Assembly (NCBI GenBank): GCA_964429855.1
Contig: CAYSDM010000011.1
Span: 1 to 64,000 of the forward strand
Direction: 5' to 3'
Source of the DNA: CALLMM01 sp964429855
Lineage (GTDB): Bacteria; Armatimonadota; Chthonomonadetes; Chthonomonadales; CAJBBX01
DNA length: 64,000 nucleotides
Positions within the stretch are counted from its first letter, which is position 1. Each line of letters opens with the position of its first letter. Of this stretch, positions 1 to 8,077 are shown piece by piece. The notes beneath the pieces are model-generated. The model ran no database searches. It was not told the origin of the DNA and saw nothing but the letters and a program-made list of their open reading frames with translations. The position numbers and the translations under genes were made by a program.

Positions 1-2
1 GG

Positions 3-953
3 GTCCCGGCGATGATAGACCCGCGCCATACGGGGGACTACGCCGGATACGGCTATCTGCCCCTGACGGAGATATGGAGCGGAGGCTACAGCGCGCTCTT
101 CACCGCTGTCTTCGTGCATGGCAACCCCTATTCGTGGATCAGCACCCTGCTGCACATCGGATTCAACCTTCTCTGGCTCTATGCTCTGGGGATGATACTG
201 GAAGAGACGATCCATCCGCTTGCCTGGGCGCTCTTTTTCATCAGTTCGGCAGTGGTGGCGTCAGGGGCGGAGATCGCGCTGTCCGGCAACGCCGCCATCG
301 GGGCGTCCGGCGTGGTCTATGCGATGTTCGGGCTGATGTGGGCAGGGCGTCAGCGTTATCCGCACTGGCAGGAGGCAGCAACCCGGCAGAACCTGAATGT
401 TTTTGTCGGGTGGGGACTGTTTTGCGTGGCGGCGACATGGCTGAACATTCTGCATGTCGCCAACGCCGCGCATTTCGGCGGACTGCTGTTCGGTCTGGCG
501 GTCGGCTGGCTCTTCCTGGCGCGCCGCCATCGCGTCGTCTCTGTGCTCATTCTGGTCGGGCTTCTGACTCTGACGGTTCTATCCGTGACCTGGATGCCCT
601 GGTCGCTGACCTGGACGGAGTGGAAAGGCGGTGAGGCTGCCAGAGAGATGCAGTACGATTCGGCGATCTTCTGGTATCGCCGCAGCCTGGAACTGGGCGC
701 GAAACCGGCGGTCATCTGGCAGCGAATCATGCTGCTGGAGGCGCAGAGAAACAATCCGGAGGGGGCGCAATCGGCGCAGCGCGAATGGCTGCGCGCAATG
801 GGCTACGATCCCGATCTGCAGCTTCCGAAGCAAACTCCGCCCTACTATCTCCCTCCCGCTTCCGAAGGAGGGGCGGGTATCCGTCCGCCTACCGCCAGAC
901 CGCCGGAGAGAGAGGAGCGTTCTCCGCGTCCCTATTTCGAGAATCTGCCCTGA
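3..953 (+). CDS. Rhomboid-family intramembrane serine protease (5' end cut by window edge)
   Basis: The protein should cleave membrane proteins within the bilayer. It shows the rhomboid active-site serine in GASGVVYAMFG and the partner histidine in ANAAHFGGLLFG, separated by hydrophobic helices. The HG..... loop before the second helix is also visible (FVHGNPYSW). The reading frame is open to the window edge without a stop, and the first rhomboid helix is not seen after the ATG at 12. The gene therefore probably starts outside the window. After the last helix there is a soluble tail of about 110 residues that ends proline- and arginine-rich. The downstream DUF58 gene starts about 40 bases later on the same strand. 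The substrate cannot be told. Confidence 0.85.
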   Translation, partial: VPAMIDPRHTGDYAGYGYLPLTEIWSGGYSALFTAVFVHGNPYSWISTLLHIGFNLLWLYALGMILEETIHPLAWALFFISSAVVASGAEIALSGNAAIGASGVVYAMFGLMWAGRQRYPHWQEAATRQNLNVFVGWGLFCVAATWLNILHVANAAHFGGLLFGLAVGWLFLARRHRVVSVLILVGLLTLTVLSVTWMPWSLTWTEWKGGEAAREMQYDSAIFWYRRSLELGAKPAVIWQRIMLLEAQRNNPEGAQSAQREWLRAMGYDPDLQLPKQTPPYYLPPASEGGAGIRPPTARPPEREERSPRPYFENLP

Positions 954-995
954 CGAAGCCGGGGAAGGCGAATCGTCCGGCAGAGGTTGGAGACC

Positions 996-1874
996 ATGTC
1001 CGAACCTATTCTTGACGCCGCCTTTATGAAAAAACTGGAGCGGCTTTCGCTGGTGACGAAACGCGCCTTCGCCGGGCAGATGAAGGGAGAGAAACGCTCC
1101 GTCAAGCGCGGCTCCAGTGTGGAGTTCGCCGACTACCGCGAGTATCTGCCGGGAGATGATCTGCGCTATGTAGACTGGAACACGGCGGCTCGGCTGGAGA
1201 AGCTCTTTATCAAGCTGTTTATCGAAGAGGAAGACCTCTATCTGGCGCTGTTGATAGATACCAGTGAGAGTATGGGATTCGGCGAACCGAGCAAGCTCCA
1301 CTATGCGGCGCGTGTCGCGGCGGCGCTGGGGTATATCGGACTGAGCAACTATGACCGGGTGAGCGTGACGGCATTTGCCGGAGGCGTGCGAGACCAGCTG
1401 CGAACACAGCGCGGGCGCGGCGGAGTTCTGCCCTTCTTTCAGTTTCTAAATCGGCTGGAGCCGGACGGAGGCACCTCCTTCAACCACGCGCTCAAGACGT
1501 TTGCCATGCAGGCGAAATATCGCGGCGTGGCGATTGTTCTCTCGGATTTCTTTGATCCGCACTGGTCGGAAGGGCTGAAGTCGCTGCTGGCGCGCGGTTT
1601 TCAGGTCGCTCTGGTCCAAACGCTCAATGAGGAGGAGATCACGCCAACTCTGAAGGGAGATCTGCGGATCATTGACTGCGAAACCGGCGAGGCGAAGGAG
1701 ATGAGCGTCAATCCGGCGCTTCTGCAGCGTTATCAGGCGACTCTGGAAGCCTTCTGCGGCGAGATCGAGACCTTCTGCCATCGTTACGGCATGGACTATC
1801 TCCGCGCCTCTACTGCGCAGCCATTTGAGGATATCATCCTTCAATATCTACGTCAGGGCGGACTGATCAAGTAG
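996..1874 (+). CDS. DUF58 domain protein (vWA-like)
   Basis: This is a DUF58 protein, a cytoplasmic family usually encoded next to MoxR-type AAA ATPases and thought to have a von Willebrand A-like fold. The DUF58 signature is clear in the first third: RGSSVEFADYREYLPGDD followed by the RYVDWNTAAR segment. A MIDAS-like DTSESM motif follows near residue 85. At about 290 residues it is of normal length. An upstream TTG at 987 is in frame, but the ATG at 996 has AGAGG nine bases ahead and is preferred. No MoxR gene is visible in the window. The CDF gene follows after five bases, so they are probably cotranscribed. The exact role is unknown. Confidence 0.85.
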   Translation: MSEPILDAAFMKKLERLSLVTKRAFAGQMKGEKRSVKRGSSVEFADYREYLPGDDLRYVDWNTAARLEKLFIKLFIEEEDLYLALLIDTSESMGFGEPSKLHYAARVAAALGYIGLSNYDRVSVTAFAGGVRDQLRTQRGRGGVLPFFQFLNRLEPDGGTSFNHALKTFAMQAKYRGVAIVLSDFFDPHWSEGLKSLLARGFQVALVQTLNEEEITPTLKGDLRIIDCETGEAKEMSVNPALLQRYQATLEAFCGEIETFCHRYGMDYLRASTAQPFEDIILQYLRQGGLIK

Positions 1875-1879
1875 AGACT

Positions 1880-2818
1880 ATGGCGACCGAACCCCTTAAT
1901 CTACGTTCGGAAAAGATTAGCGCTGCGCGCCTTTCGATCATCTCCAACACCTTCCTCACTCTCCTCAAGCTGATAGTCGGTCTCTTGAGCGGGTCGGTAA
2001 GTATCATCTCCGAAGCCGTCCACTCTGCCAGCGATCTGATCGCCTCCTGGATCGCCTTCTTCTCGGTGCGGGTCTCTGACCGTCCCGCCGACCGCGATCA
2101 TCCCTACGGTCATGGAAAGGTGGAGAGCCTCTCCAGTCTGGCGGAGGCGCTGCTGATCTTCGCGGCTGCCGGATACATCATCTACGAATCTATCGAAAAG
2201 TGGATTGCCCGCGCACAGCCGCAAAAGCTTGATCTGGGAATGGCGGTGATGAGCCTGAGCGTTGTGGTGAACGTTCTGGTCGCCCGCTACCTCTTCCGGG
2301 TGGCACATCGCACCGAGTCGCTCGCTCTGGAGGCGGATGCCGAACATCTACGTACCGATGTCTATACCTCACTGGGAGTGCTGGCGGGACTGGCGCTGAC
2401 ATGGAGAACCGGGTGGCACTTTATTGATCCGCTTGTAGCCATCGCCGTCGCGCTTCTGATCCTCCACACCGCCTGGCAATTAACCCTGCGCTCCATTGAG
2501 CCGCTGATGGACGCGCATCTGCCACAGGAGGAGGTCGCCTCCATTCGCCAAATCCTGGAATCGGAGCCGGAGGTGCTGGGCTACCATAAGCTCCGTACCC
2601 GCAAGTCCGGCTCACATCGTCATATTGACGCGCATATTCTTCTGGACGATGACCTGACACTGCTGGAGGCGCATGAATTGACCGAGAAGATTGAAGACCG
2701 CATTCGCGACGCTATCCCCAATGTCGAAATCATGCTCCACACCGAACCCTACCGAGCCGAACAGCGGCACCAGCACGAACAGCACGGCGGACCGCCTCCG
2801 AAAGAGAAGAATCCGTAG
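1880..2818 (+). CDS. Cation diffusion facilitator (CDF) metal exporter
   Basis: This is a proton-coupled exporter of divalent metals such as Zn, Co, Fe or Mn in the inner membrane. Two HxxxD metal sites of the transport pore are visible: HSASD in helix 2 (about residue 47) and HLRTD in helix 5 (about residue 155). The loop motif HPYGHGKVE is also present. A cytoplasmic domain of about 90 residues follows, and the extreme C-terminus is histidine-rich (EQRHQHEQHGG), which could bind metal. Length (312 residues) is typical. It starts five bases after the DUF58 stop. The metal cannot be assigned with confidence; the HxxxD pair in both sites fits zinc/iron-type members better than manganese types. 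Confidence 0.92.
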   Translation: MATEPLNLRSEKISAARLSIISNTFLTLLKLIVGLLSGSVSIISEAVHSASDLIASWIAFFSVRVSDRPADRDHPYGHGKVESLSSLAEALLIFAAAGYIIYESIEKWIARAQPQKLDLGMAVMSLSVVVNVLVARYLFRVAHRTESLALEADAEHLRTDVYTSLGVLAGLALTWRTGWHFIDPLVAIAVALLILHTAWQLTLRSIEPLMDAHLPQEEVASIRQILESEPEVLGYHKLRTRKSGSHRHIDAHILLDDDLTLLEAHELTEKIEDRIRDAIPNVEIMLHTEPYRAEQRHQHEQHGGPPPKEKNP

Positions 2819-2901
2819 AGAAAAGCCCCGATTTTTTACGCTCCACGGACAGGATGCCGGAGTTCCTGCCTGCCCGATTACGTAATCTCTTTCGGAGGCG
2901 C

Positions 2902-4104
2902 ATGCGACCCGCAATCTCACGACGCCTTCTGAATCTGGCATCCATGCTCATCTATCAGATCATCATACTGCTGCTGCTGACAGCCTTTCTGGGGCTGGTG
3001 ATACGGAATCTGGGCGACTATGCGCCGCTCTCTGTAAGTGAACCGGCGCGTTCAGAAAAGGTCTCGATTCTGGTTCCGGCGCGAAATGAGGCGATCAATA
3101 TCGAAGCCTGCCTGCAGGGGCTTCTGGCGCAGGACTACGCGAATCTGGAGATCATCGTTCTGGACGACTGCTCCGAAGACGACACGGCGGAGCGGGTGCG
3201 CCGCCTGATGACCGGCGATTCCCGGCTGCGGCTGATTTCGGGGAAGCCCATCCCGGCGGTATGGGCAGGGAAGGTCTGGGCTTGTTCACAGTTGGCGCAG
3301 CAGGCGACCGGCGAGTGGCTTCTGTTTGTAGATGCGGATACCCGGGCGCATCCTGCGCTGGTCGGTTCCGCGCTGGCATTCGCGCAGCAGACAAATGCGG
3401 CAATGGTCAGCGCGTTCCCGAAACAGGTCACCGGTTCGTTCTGGGAGCGGGTTGCGCTGCCGATGGTGCATTTCCTCCTGTTGACTTTCCTCCCGATCCG
3501 GCAGGTCTGGGAGTCTCCCAATCCGGCTTTTGCCGCCGCCTGCGGTCAGTTGGAACTGTTTCGCCGGGACGCCTATGAACAGATCGGCGGACACGCCTCC
3601 ATTGCCGCCTCATTTCATGACGGGCTTCAGTTGGGACGGAGAATCAAAGCGGCTGGTCTGACCCTGCGCCTGTTCGACGGGACAAACCTGATCGCCTGCC
3701 GCATGTATCAGGGAGGAGGGCAAGTCTGGAACGGATTTACGCGCAACGCCTACGAAGGTATCGGCTCGATAGGCGCGCTGATCGGTCTGACCGTGATGCA
3801 GGTGACGCTTTTTCTGGCTCCGTTCGGATTTCTGACGGCAGGAGCGATTACCGGGGCGTTCTGGGGTTGGCTCTGCGCGGGGCAGGTCGCGCTCATCTAC
3901 GGAATACGAACGCTGTTGGCGCGGCGATTCGGCGAGTTGGGGATGGTCTGGCTGCACCCGCTGGCGGCGGCGACCCTGCTGGCGATACAGTGGGGGTCGT
4001 GGTGGAAGTCGCGCCGCAAGACCGCGATTGCCTGGAAGGGGCGCGCCTATGCGGGCAGCCTGGAACCGTCGCCCCCCGTCAGCGATCTGCAGCGGGACTG
4101 CTAG
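2902..4104 (+). CDS. Membrane-anchored family 2 glycosyltransferase
   Basis: A GT-A fold glycosyltransferase that should transfer a sugar from a nucleotide donor at the inner membrane. An N-terminal transmembrane segment is followed by SILVPARNEAINIEACLQGL, the DDCSEDDT substrate-binding motif, and FVDADTRAHPALVG with the DxD metal site. Two or three more hydrophobic segments lie at the C-terminus. This layout resembles the carotenoid/diapolycopene glucosyltransferase-like and hopanoid-associated GT2 branch, but the acceptor is unknown. The start is uncertain. ATG 2902 has GGAGG three bases upstream; ATG 2854 and ATG 2944 (directly before the helix) are alternatives. Confidence 0.82.
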   Translation: MRPAISRRLLNLASMLIYQIIILLLLTAFLGLVIRNLGDYAPLSVSEPARSEKVSILVPARNEAINIEACLQGLLAQDYANLEIIVLDDCSEDDTAERVRRLMTGDSRLRLISGKPIPAVWAGKVWACSQLAQQATGEWLLFVDADTRAHPALVGSALAFAQQTNAAMVSAFPKQVTGSFWERVALPMVHFLLLTFLPIRQVWESPNPAFAAACGQLELFRRDAYEQIGGHASIAASFHDGLQLGRRIKAAGLTLRLFDGTNLIACRMYQGGGQVWNGFTRNAYEGIGSIGALIGLTVMQVTLFLAPFGFLTAGAITGAFWGWLCAGQVALIYGIRTLLARRFGELGMVWLHPLAAATLLAIQWGSWWKSRRKTAIAWKGRAYAGSLEPSPPVSDLQRDC

Positions 4105-4120
4105 AGCCGGGGCAGCCGGG

Positions 4121-5230
4121 TCATGGCAGGATTGGGAGAGCCATACTGCCGCTCCTGGCTGGCGGCGTTTCGGTCCTGTTCGCAGGCGGCGTGCCCGACG
4201 GAACTTTCGGCGCGATCACTCTGGAAAATGGCGGCGGCAGCTCGGCGGATTGAGAGGCGTCCACCTGACCGGGAACTGCGGCGGGCGGCGCAGCAAACGC
4301 GAGAGGCGCAAGCGTGTTCGGGGTCAATGCCTGAGGAGCAAGGCTCAGCAGAGTCATATCCATGACCGAGAGGCGCAATACCAGCGCTTCATCGGTGGCA
4401 AGGCTGAGGAGCGGGTCCCCGAAGACGGCGGGAAATGACCCCTGCGGCGGACCGAAATAGGCGAAGAGGGGACCGCCGGGAACGGCGTTGAGGGGTGGTC
4501 CGGGGTAGCTGTTCAGGGGAGCGGCGGGAGTGGCGGACAGCGGCGCGCCGGTGTAGGCATCGAGCGGCTGACCGATAAAGGCTCCGGTTGGCGCGCCGAG
4601 AAAAGTTCCCAGAGGCGCGCCAGGATAGGCGTTCAGGGGGCCGCCCGTGTAGTTACCCAGCGGCGAACCGGTAAAGCTGCCCAGAGGGTTCAAGGGCGTA
4701 GCGGCAGACGGCAAACCGGGACGGGAAGGCGCGGCAGGTCTCTGCGTGGCGGTCGGGGCGTTCTGTTCGGACAACGAACCGGACAGCGGGTTCAGCGAGA
4801 GGGTGGCATTCAGGCGAACCGGCGGAGGCTGCGGCGCGGCTGGCGCGTTCTGGCGCAGAACGGGCTGCGGCAGGCGCGGAAGCGCCAGCATTTCCGGCTG
4901 AAATGCGGGAGCAGCAAGGGGAGCAAGGCGGTTAATGCCGCCGTAGTTCAGCGTCTCCTGACGTGGCGCGCGGCTGTTATCAAAACCCAGAAGAGGGAGA
5001 ATCCGGGAACCGAAGGGCTGTTCCTCCTGTTTACGCTCCCCTGTATTCTGTCCCCCGGCATTTTGACCGGGCTGCCGGTTCCGTTCGCGCGCGGCTGGCG
5101 GTTGCTGCGCCGGGCGCTGCCGCTCTGCGGGGGGCGGCTGCACGGGAGGATTCTGCGGCTCCTGCGCTATCGTTGGCGCACTGCCGACCAGCGCCAGTAC
5201 GACCCCCAGCCAGACAGATATTTTTCGCAT
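4121..5230 (-). CDS. Secreted proline-rich protein with octapeptide repeat array
   Basis: I do not recognise a family. The protein begins with a clear signal peptide (about residues 1-22, ending SAPTIAQ). A low-complexity Pro/Gln/Arg region (residues 25-70) follows, then a Pro/Ala/Leu-rich central part. From about residue 182 to 271 there are ten or eleven imperfect eight-residue repeats of the form P-L-x-x-Y/F-x-G-x. The last 100 residues are again Pro/Ala-rich without repeats. No catalytic motif, cysteine pair or membrane anchor is seen. AGGGAGAGAGG lies just before the ATG and a plausible sigma70 promoter lies at 5299-5327, so it looks like a single-gene unit. A structural or surface role is inference. 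Confidence 0.75.
   Translation of the reverse strand: MRKISVWLGVVLALVGSAPTIAQEPQNPPVQPPPAERQRPAQQPPAARERNRQPGQNAGGQNTGERKQEEQPFGSRILPLLGFDNSRAPRQETLNYGGINRLAPLAAPAFQPEMLALPRLPQPVLRQNAPAAPQPPPVRLNATLSLNPLSGSLSEQNAPTATQRPAAPSRPGLPSAATPLNPLGSFTGSPLGNYTGGPLNAYPGAPLGTFLGAPTGAFIGQPLDAYTGAPLSATPAAPLNSYPGPPLNAVPGGPLFAYFGPPQGSFPAVFGDPLLSLATDEALVLRLSVMDMTLLSLAPQALTPNTLAPLAFAAPPAAVPGQVDASQSAELPPPFSRVIAPKVPSGTPPANRTETPPARSGSMALPILP
4415..4687 (-). repeat. In-frame 24-bp (eight-residue) tandem repeat array
   Basis: Within the secreted protein, consecutive octapeptides read PLGSFTGS, PLGNYTGG, PLNAYPGA, PLGTFLGA, PTGAFIGQ, PLDAYTGA, PLSATPAA, PLNSYPGP, PLNAVPGG, PLFAYFGP and PQGSFPAV. The period is exact at the protein level, but the DNA units have diverged, so this is an old array under protein-level constraint rather than a fresh expansion. 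Confidence 0.85.
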
Positions 5231-5298
5231 GATCCTCTCTCCCTGCAGGCGCGTCGCCCGACATCCCGCGTCCGGAAATCTCGAAACCGATCAGCCAT

Positions 5299-5327
5299 AG
5301 TATAGAGGATTTTCGTCCGGCTGTTCA
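5299..5327 (-). promoter_or_regulatory. Sigma70-type promoter of the octapeptide-repeat gene
   Basis: On the minus strand TGAACA (-35, 5322-5327) and TATACT (-10, 5299-5304) are separated by 17 bases. They lie about 70 bases upstream of the start at 5230, in the gap between this gene and the upstream transporter operon. Confidence 0.5.
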
Positions 5328-5347
5328 GGTGTTCATGCGTCTGGTAA

Positions 5348-6109
5348 TCAGGCGTTCAGTCCCCAGCGTTCCCGAACCCTCTGTTCCAGCGAGCCGAAGA
5401 TCAGGTAGTCGGTAATCAGCCCCAACCCGACAATCACGATCATCACGGCAATCACCTGGCTCATATCCGCCAGTTCGCGCCCCATCATCATCTGATGACC
5501 TAGCCCGACGCTGACGAACAGCAGTTCTCCCGCCATCAAGGAGCGCCATGCGAACGACCAGCCCAGTTTTGCGCCGGTAATCATGGAGGGAAGGGAGGCG
5601 GGTAGAAGCACCTCTGTATAGATCGCCAATGGCGACGCTCCCATCGTGCGGGCAGCGCGCAGATAGGCCGGAGGAACGTTCTTCACGCCGTCGCGCACTG
5701 AAACGGTGATCGCCAGCAGCGCGCCGATCACCACCACAAAGATGATCGCCCCGTCGTTCAGACCGAACCAGAGGAGCGCGAGAGGAAGCCAGCAGATGCT
5801 TGGAAGAGTCTGCAAACCAAGAACCAGCGAGCCGAGAGTCTCATCCAGCCAGCGCACACGCGCCAGCACCAGCCCCAGCGGAATGCCGATCATCAGCGAC
5901 AGGACGAAACCGATCAGCATGCGTCGAATGCTGACAGAGATGGAGATCAGCAGGGAGCCGTCCGCAAAACTGCGCTGTAGCGACTGGGCGACCTGCCAGG
6001 GGGAGGGGAACAGCGCGCGATCCCAGACGCCGATCCTATATATTATCTCCCATAACGCTATCAGCAGAACGAAGAACCCCGCTCTCCGCAGGCTGCCAAT
6101 CAAGATCAT
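5348..6109 (-). CDS. ABC transporter permease, sulfonate/taurine/nitrate type
   Basis: This is the inner-membrane channel subunit of the SsuC/TauC/NrtB class. Six hydrophobic helices are visible. The family's EAA-type loop that docks on the ATPase is present as the stretch LRAARTMGASPLAIYTEVLLP. An in-frame extension upstream to 6181 lies inside the ATPase gene. The ATG at 6109 has AGGAGGAG just ahead and begins a typical N-terminus, so it is chosen. The gene therefore overlaps the 3' end of the ATPase gene by 74 bases, suggesting translational coupling. It is the last gene of an SBP-ATPase-permease operon. The substrate is inferred from the family and from the ATP sulfurylase next door. Confidence 0.88.
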   Translation of the reverse strand: MILIGSLRRAGFFVLLIALWEIIYRIGVWDRALFPSPWQVAQSLQRSFADGSLLISISVSIRRMLIGFVLSLMIGIPLGLVLARVRWLDETLGSLVLGLQTLPSICWLPLALLWFGLNDGAIIFVVVIGALLAITVSVRDGVKNVPPAYLRAARTMGASPLAIYTEVLLPASLPSMITGAKLGWSFAWRSLMAGELLFVSVGLGHQMMMGRELADMSQVIAVMIVIVGLGLITDYLIFGSLEQRVRERWGLNA

Positions 6110-6884
6110 ACTCCTCCTGCTGTTCACGCGCCAGATCATCTCGCAGCGCGTGAACAATCTGCTGCGCCTTTCGCGCGACATCTACGCCTTCCGCATGGCG
6201 CGGGCGCGCCAGTGTAATGGGATACTCCGCCTTGACGGTTCCCGGTCGCGACGACAGCACCACCACGCGGTCGCCCAGACAGACCGCCTCGCGCACATCG
6301 TGCGTGACGAAAACGATGGTCTGCCCCGTCGCCTCCCATATCTCCTGGACGACGCCGTATAGTCCCTGCTTCGTCTGCGAGTCGAGCGCGCCGAAAGGCT
6401 CATCCATCAGCAAAACCTGCGGCTCCAGCGCCAGCGCGCGCGCCAGAGCCACCCGCTGCCGCATTCCGCCGGAAAGCTCATGCAGATAGCTGTCCGCAAA
6501 ACGGGAGAGATGCACCAGACGCAGGTAGCGCTGTGCGCGTTCAGCGCGTTCCCGGCGTCCGATCCCCATCTGCTTCAGACCAAACTCGACATTCTTCTGC
6601 GCGGTGAGCCAGGGAAACAGCGCGCCATCCTGAAAAACGACGCTCCGATCACGCCCGGGACCGGAGACCGGCTTGCCATTCTCCAGCACCTCGCCGTTGT
6701 CCGCCCTCTCCAGCCCCGCTACAATGTTTAAGATGGTGGATTTACCGCAGCCGGAGGGACCAACCAGGATCAGAAACTCGCCCTGCCGGACATCGAGCCG
6801 CACATCCTCCAGCGCCAGCACCTCGCCGGAACGTCCGTGAAAGCGCTTGCTGACGCCGCGCAGAGATAATCGTGGCTCGAACAT
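6036..6884 (-). CDS. ABC transporter ATP-binding protein, SsuB/TauB type
   Basis: This is the cytoplasmic ATPase subunit that powers the adjacent permease. The canonical motifs are all present: Walker A GPSGCGKST, Q-loop (FQDGALFPW), ABC signature LSGGMRQRV, Walker B LLMDEPFGALD and the H-loop in THDVREA. Length (282 residues) is normal for the nitrate/sulfonate/taurine family. It begins six bases after the stop of the binding-protein gene and its 3' end overlaps the permease start. Confidence 0.92.
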   Translation of the reverse strand: MFEPRLSLRGVSKRFHGRSGEVLALEDVRLDVRQGEFLILVGPSGCGKSTILNIVAGLERADNGEVLENGKPVSGPGRDRSVVFQDGALFPWLTAQKNVEFGLKQMGIGRRERAERAQRYLRLVHLSRFADSYLHELSGGMRQRVALARALALEPQVLLMDEPFGALDSQTKQGLYGVVQEIWEATGQTIVFVTHDVREAVCLGDRVVVLSSRPGTVKAEYPITLARPRHAEGVDVARKAQQIVHALRDDLAREQQEEYDLDWQPAESGVLRSADSVMGDNI

Positions 6885-6890
6885 GAGGGT

Positions 6891-7949
6891 CTATCGCTTC
6901 AGAGCCACCTGATCCCGGGCGCGCTGTAGAAATGCCGGATCTATCAGGCTGGCTATATCTTTCTTGCCCGATGGCAGGTAGCCGAGTCGCTCCGCCGCCT
7001 GTACAAAGCGGAGGATTGTCTCACGATGCGGGTCCGTGGTGATCTCCACCCGACTCCAGGCTTGCCGAAGCACCTCGACCGGCAGCGATTTTCCGGTCAG
7101 ACGTTTCAGTTCCGAATTGAGCAGCGCCTGCGCCTCCTGCGACGACTGCTCGATCCAGGTGACCGCTTTAAGATGCGCCCGGACGACCGCTGTGACCTGT
7201 TCCGGGTTCCTTTCCATGTACTCCCTGCGCGCCACCAGAACGGTGGTGGTAAACTTCCCGCCCTGCCACAGGTCGCGCTCATCTATCAGCAGACGCCCGC
7301 CTGCCTCGACGATCAGGCGCGAAGCCCAGGGTTCCGGAACCCAGGCAGCGTCAATCTCCTTCTTGAGAAACAGCGCGTAGATATCCGCCGGTTTGATGGG
7401 AAGAATCGTCACATCGCCGCCTTTATCCCGCGAACGCAGCCCCTTCTCCTCCAGAAACGAGCGCGCCGAGACATCCTGCGTGCCGCCAAGCTGCGGAATC
7501 GCCAGACGTCGGCCCTTCAGGTCTTCCAGGCTTTGAATAGGCGAGTCCTTTCGTACCACCAGAGAGGCTCCGCCGCTGGAGGCTCCGGAGAGGATTCGCA
7601 GGGCGCGCCCCTGCGTGCGGAGATAGGTGTTGATTGCCGGACTGGGACCGACATACGCTATATCAATCTCGCCTGCCAGCAGCGCTTCCATCGCCTCCGG
7701 ACCGGCGGAGAATGTCTTTGGAAGCAGCGTGACATCCGAGCCGAGTTCCCGTTGAAATATGCCGCGCTCAACCCCTATAATACCGGCGGAGTGGGTGATA
7801 TTGGGAAAATAGGCGAGGCGAAGGCGTTTGGTTGCCGAAGAGTTCGCAGAGTGCTCTGTCTCCCCGCCGTAGGCAAAGGCAAGAAATACCAGTATGGAGA
7901 CCCCGATAAATGGGAGGATGATCGTGCGATGGCGAGAGTAGGCGCTCAT
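6891..7949 (-). CDS. ABC transporter substrate-binding protein, SsuA/TauA/NrtA type
   Basis: This is a periplasmic binding protein for an alkanesulfonate, taurine or nitrate-like ligand. An N-terminal hydrophobic segment (about residues 9-28) serves as signal peptide or membrane anchor, with no lipobox cysteine. The body shows family features: RLAYFPNITHSAGIIGVERGIF, EIDIAYVGPSPAINTYL, and a C-terminal lobe with IDAAWVPEPWASRL. ATG 7949 is preferred over an in-frame TTG at 7988. It has its own promoter at 8023-8052 and an inverted repeat at the predicted transcript start, so it can be regulated separately from sat. A sulfur compound is the likeliest ligand because ATP sulfurylase lies directly upstream. 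Confidence 0.87.
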   Translation of the reverse strand: MSAYSRHRTIILPFIGVSILVFLAFAYGGETEHSANSSATKRLRLAYFPNITHSAGIIGVERGIFQRELGSDVTLLPKTFSAGPEAMEALLAGEIDIAYVGPSPAINTYLRTQGRALRILSGASSGGASLVVRKDSPIQSLEDLKGRRLAIPQLGGTQDVSARSFLEEKGLRSRDKGGDVTILPIKPADIYALFLKKEIDAAWVPEPWASRLIVEAGGRLLIDERDLWQGGKFTTTVLVARREYMERNPEQVTAVVRAHLKAVTWIEQSSQEAQALLNSELKRLTGKSLPVEVLRQAWSRVEITTDPHRETILRFVQAAERLGYLPSGKKDIASLIDPAFLQRARDQVALKR

Positions 7950-7992
7950 TTCCGTCTTTCTGTCTGTGCGGCATGCGCTGTCTATCAAGATA

Positions 7993-8019
7993 ACGGGGAT
8001 GGAACTCTCTCATCCCCGT
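7993..8019 (-). promoter_or_regulatory. Inverted repeat at the transcript start of the sulfonate-transporter operon
   Basis: A perfect 9-bp dyad, ACGGGGATG and CATCCCCGT with nine bases between, spans the predicted transcription start (about 8016) of the promoter at 8023-8052. It can be an operator read as DNA or a 5'-terminal mRNA hairpin. Confidence 0.6.
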
Positions 8020-8022
8020 AAC

Positions 8023-8052
8023 ATAATAGACTAAACCACTCGACTAAGTCAA
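8023..8052 (-). promoter_or_regulatory. Sigma70 promoter of the SBP-ATPase-permease operon
   Basis: The minus strand reads TTGACT (8047-8052), an 18-base spacer, then TATTAT (8023-8028). It sits in the 128-base gap between sat and the binding-protein gene and gives a leader of about 65 bases before ATG 7949. Confidence 0.7.
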
Positions 8053-8077
8053 TATTAAAAGAGGTCCCATCGGAAGG

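Noticed and set aside
4415..4687. The regular 24-bp units as a CRISPR array
   Set aside because: There are no identical repeats or spacers. The period is a coding octapeptide in a secreted protein, and no cas genes are present.
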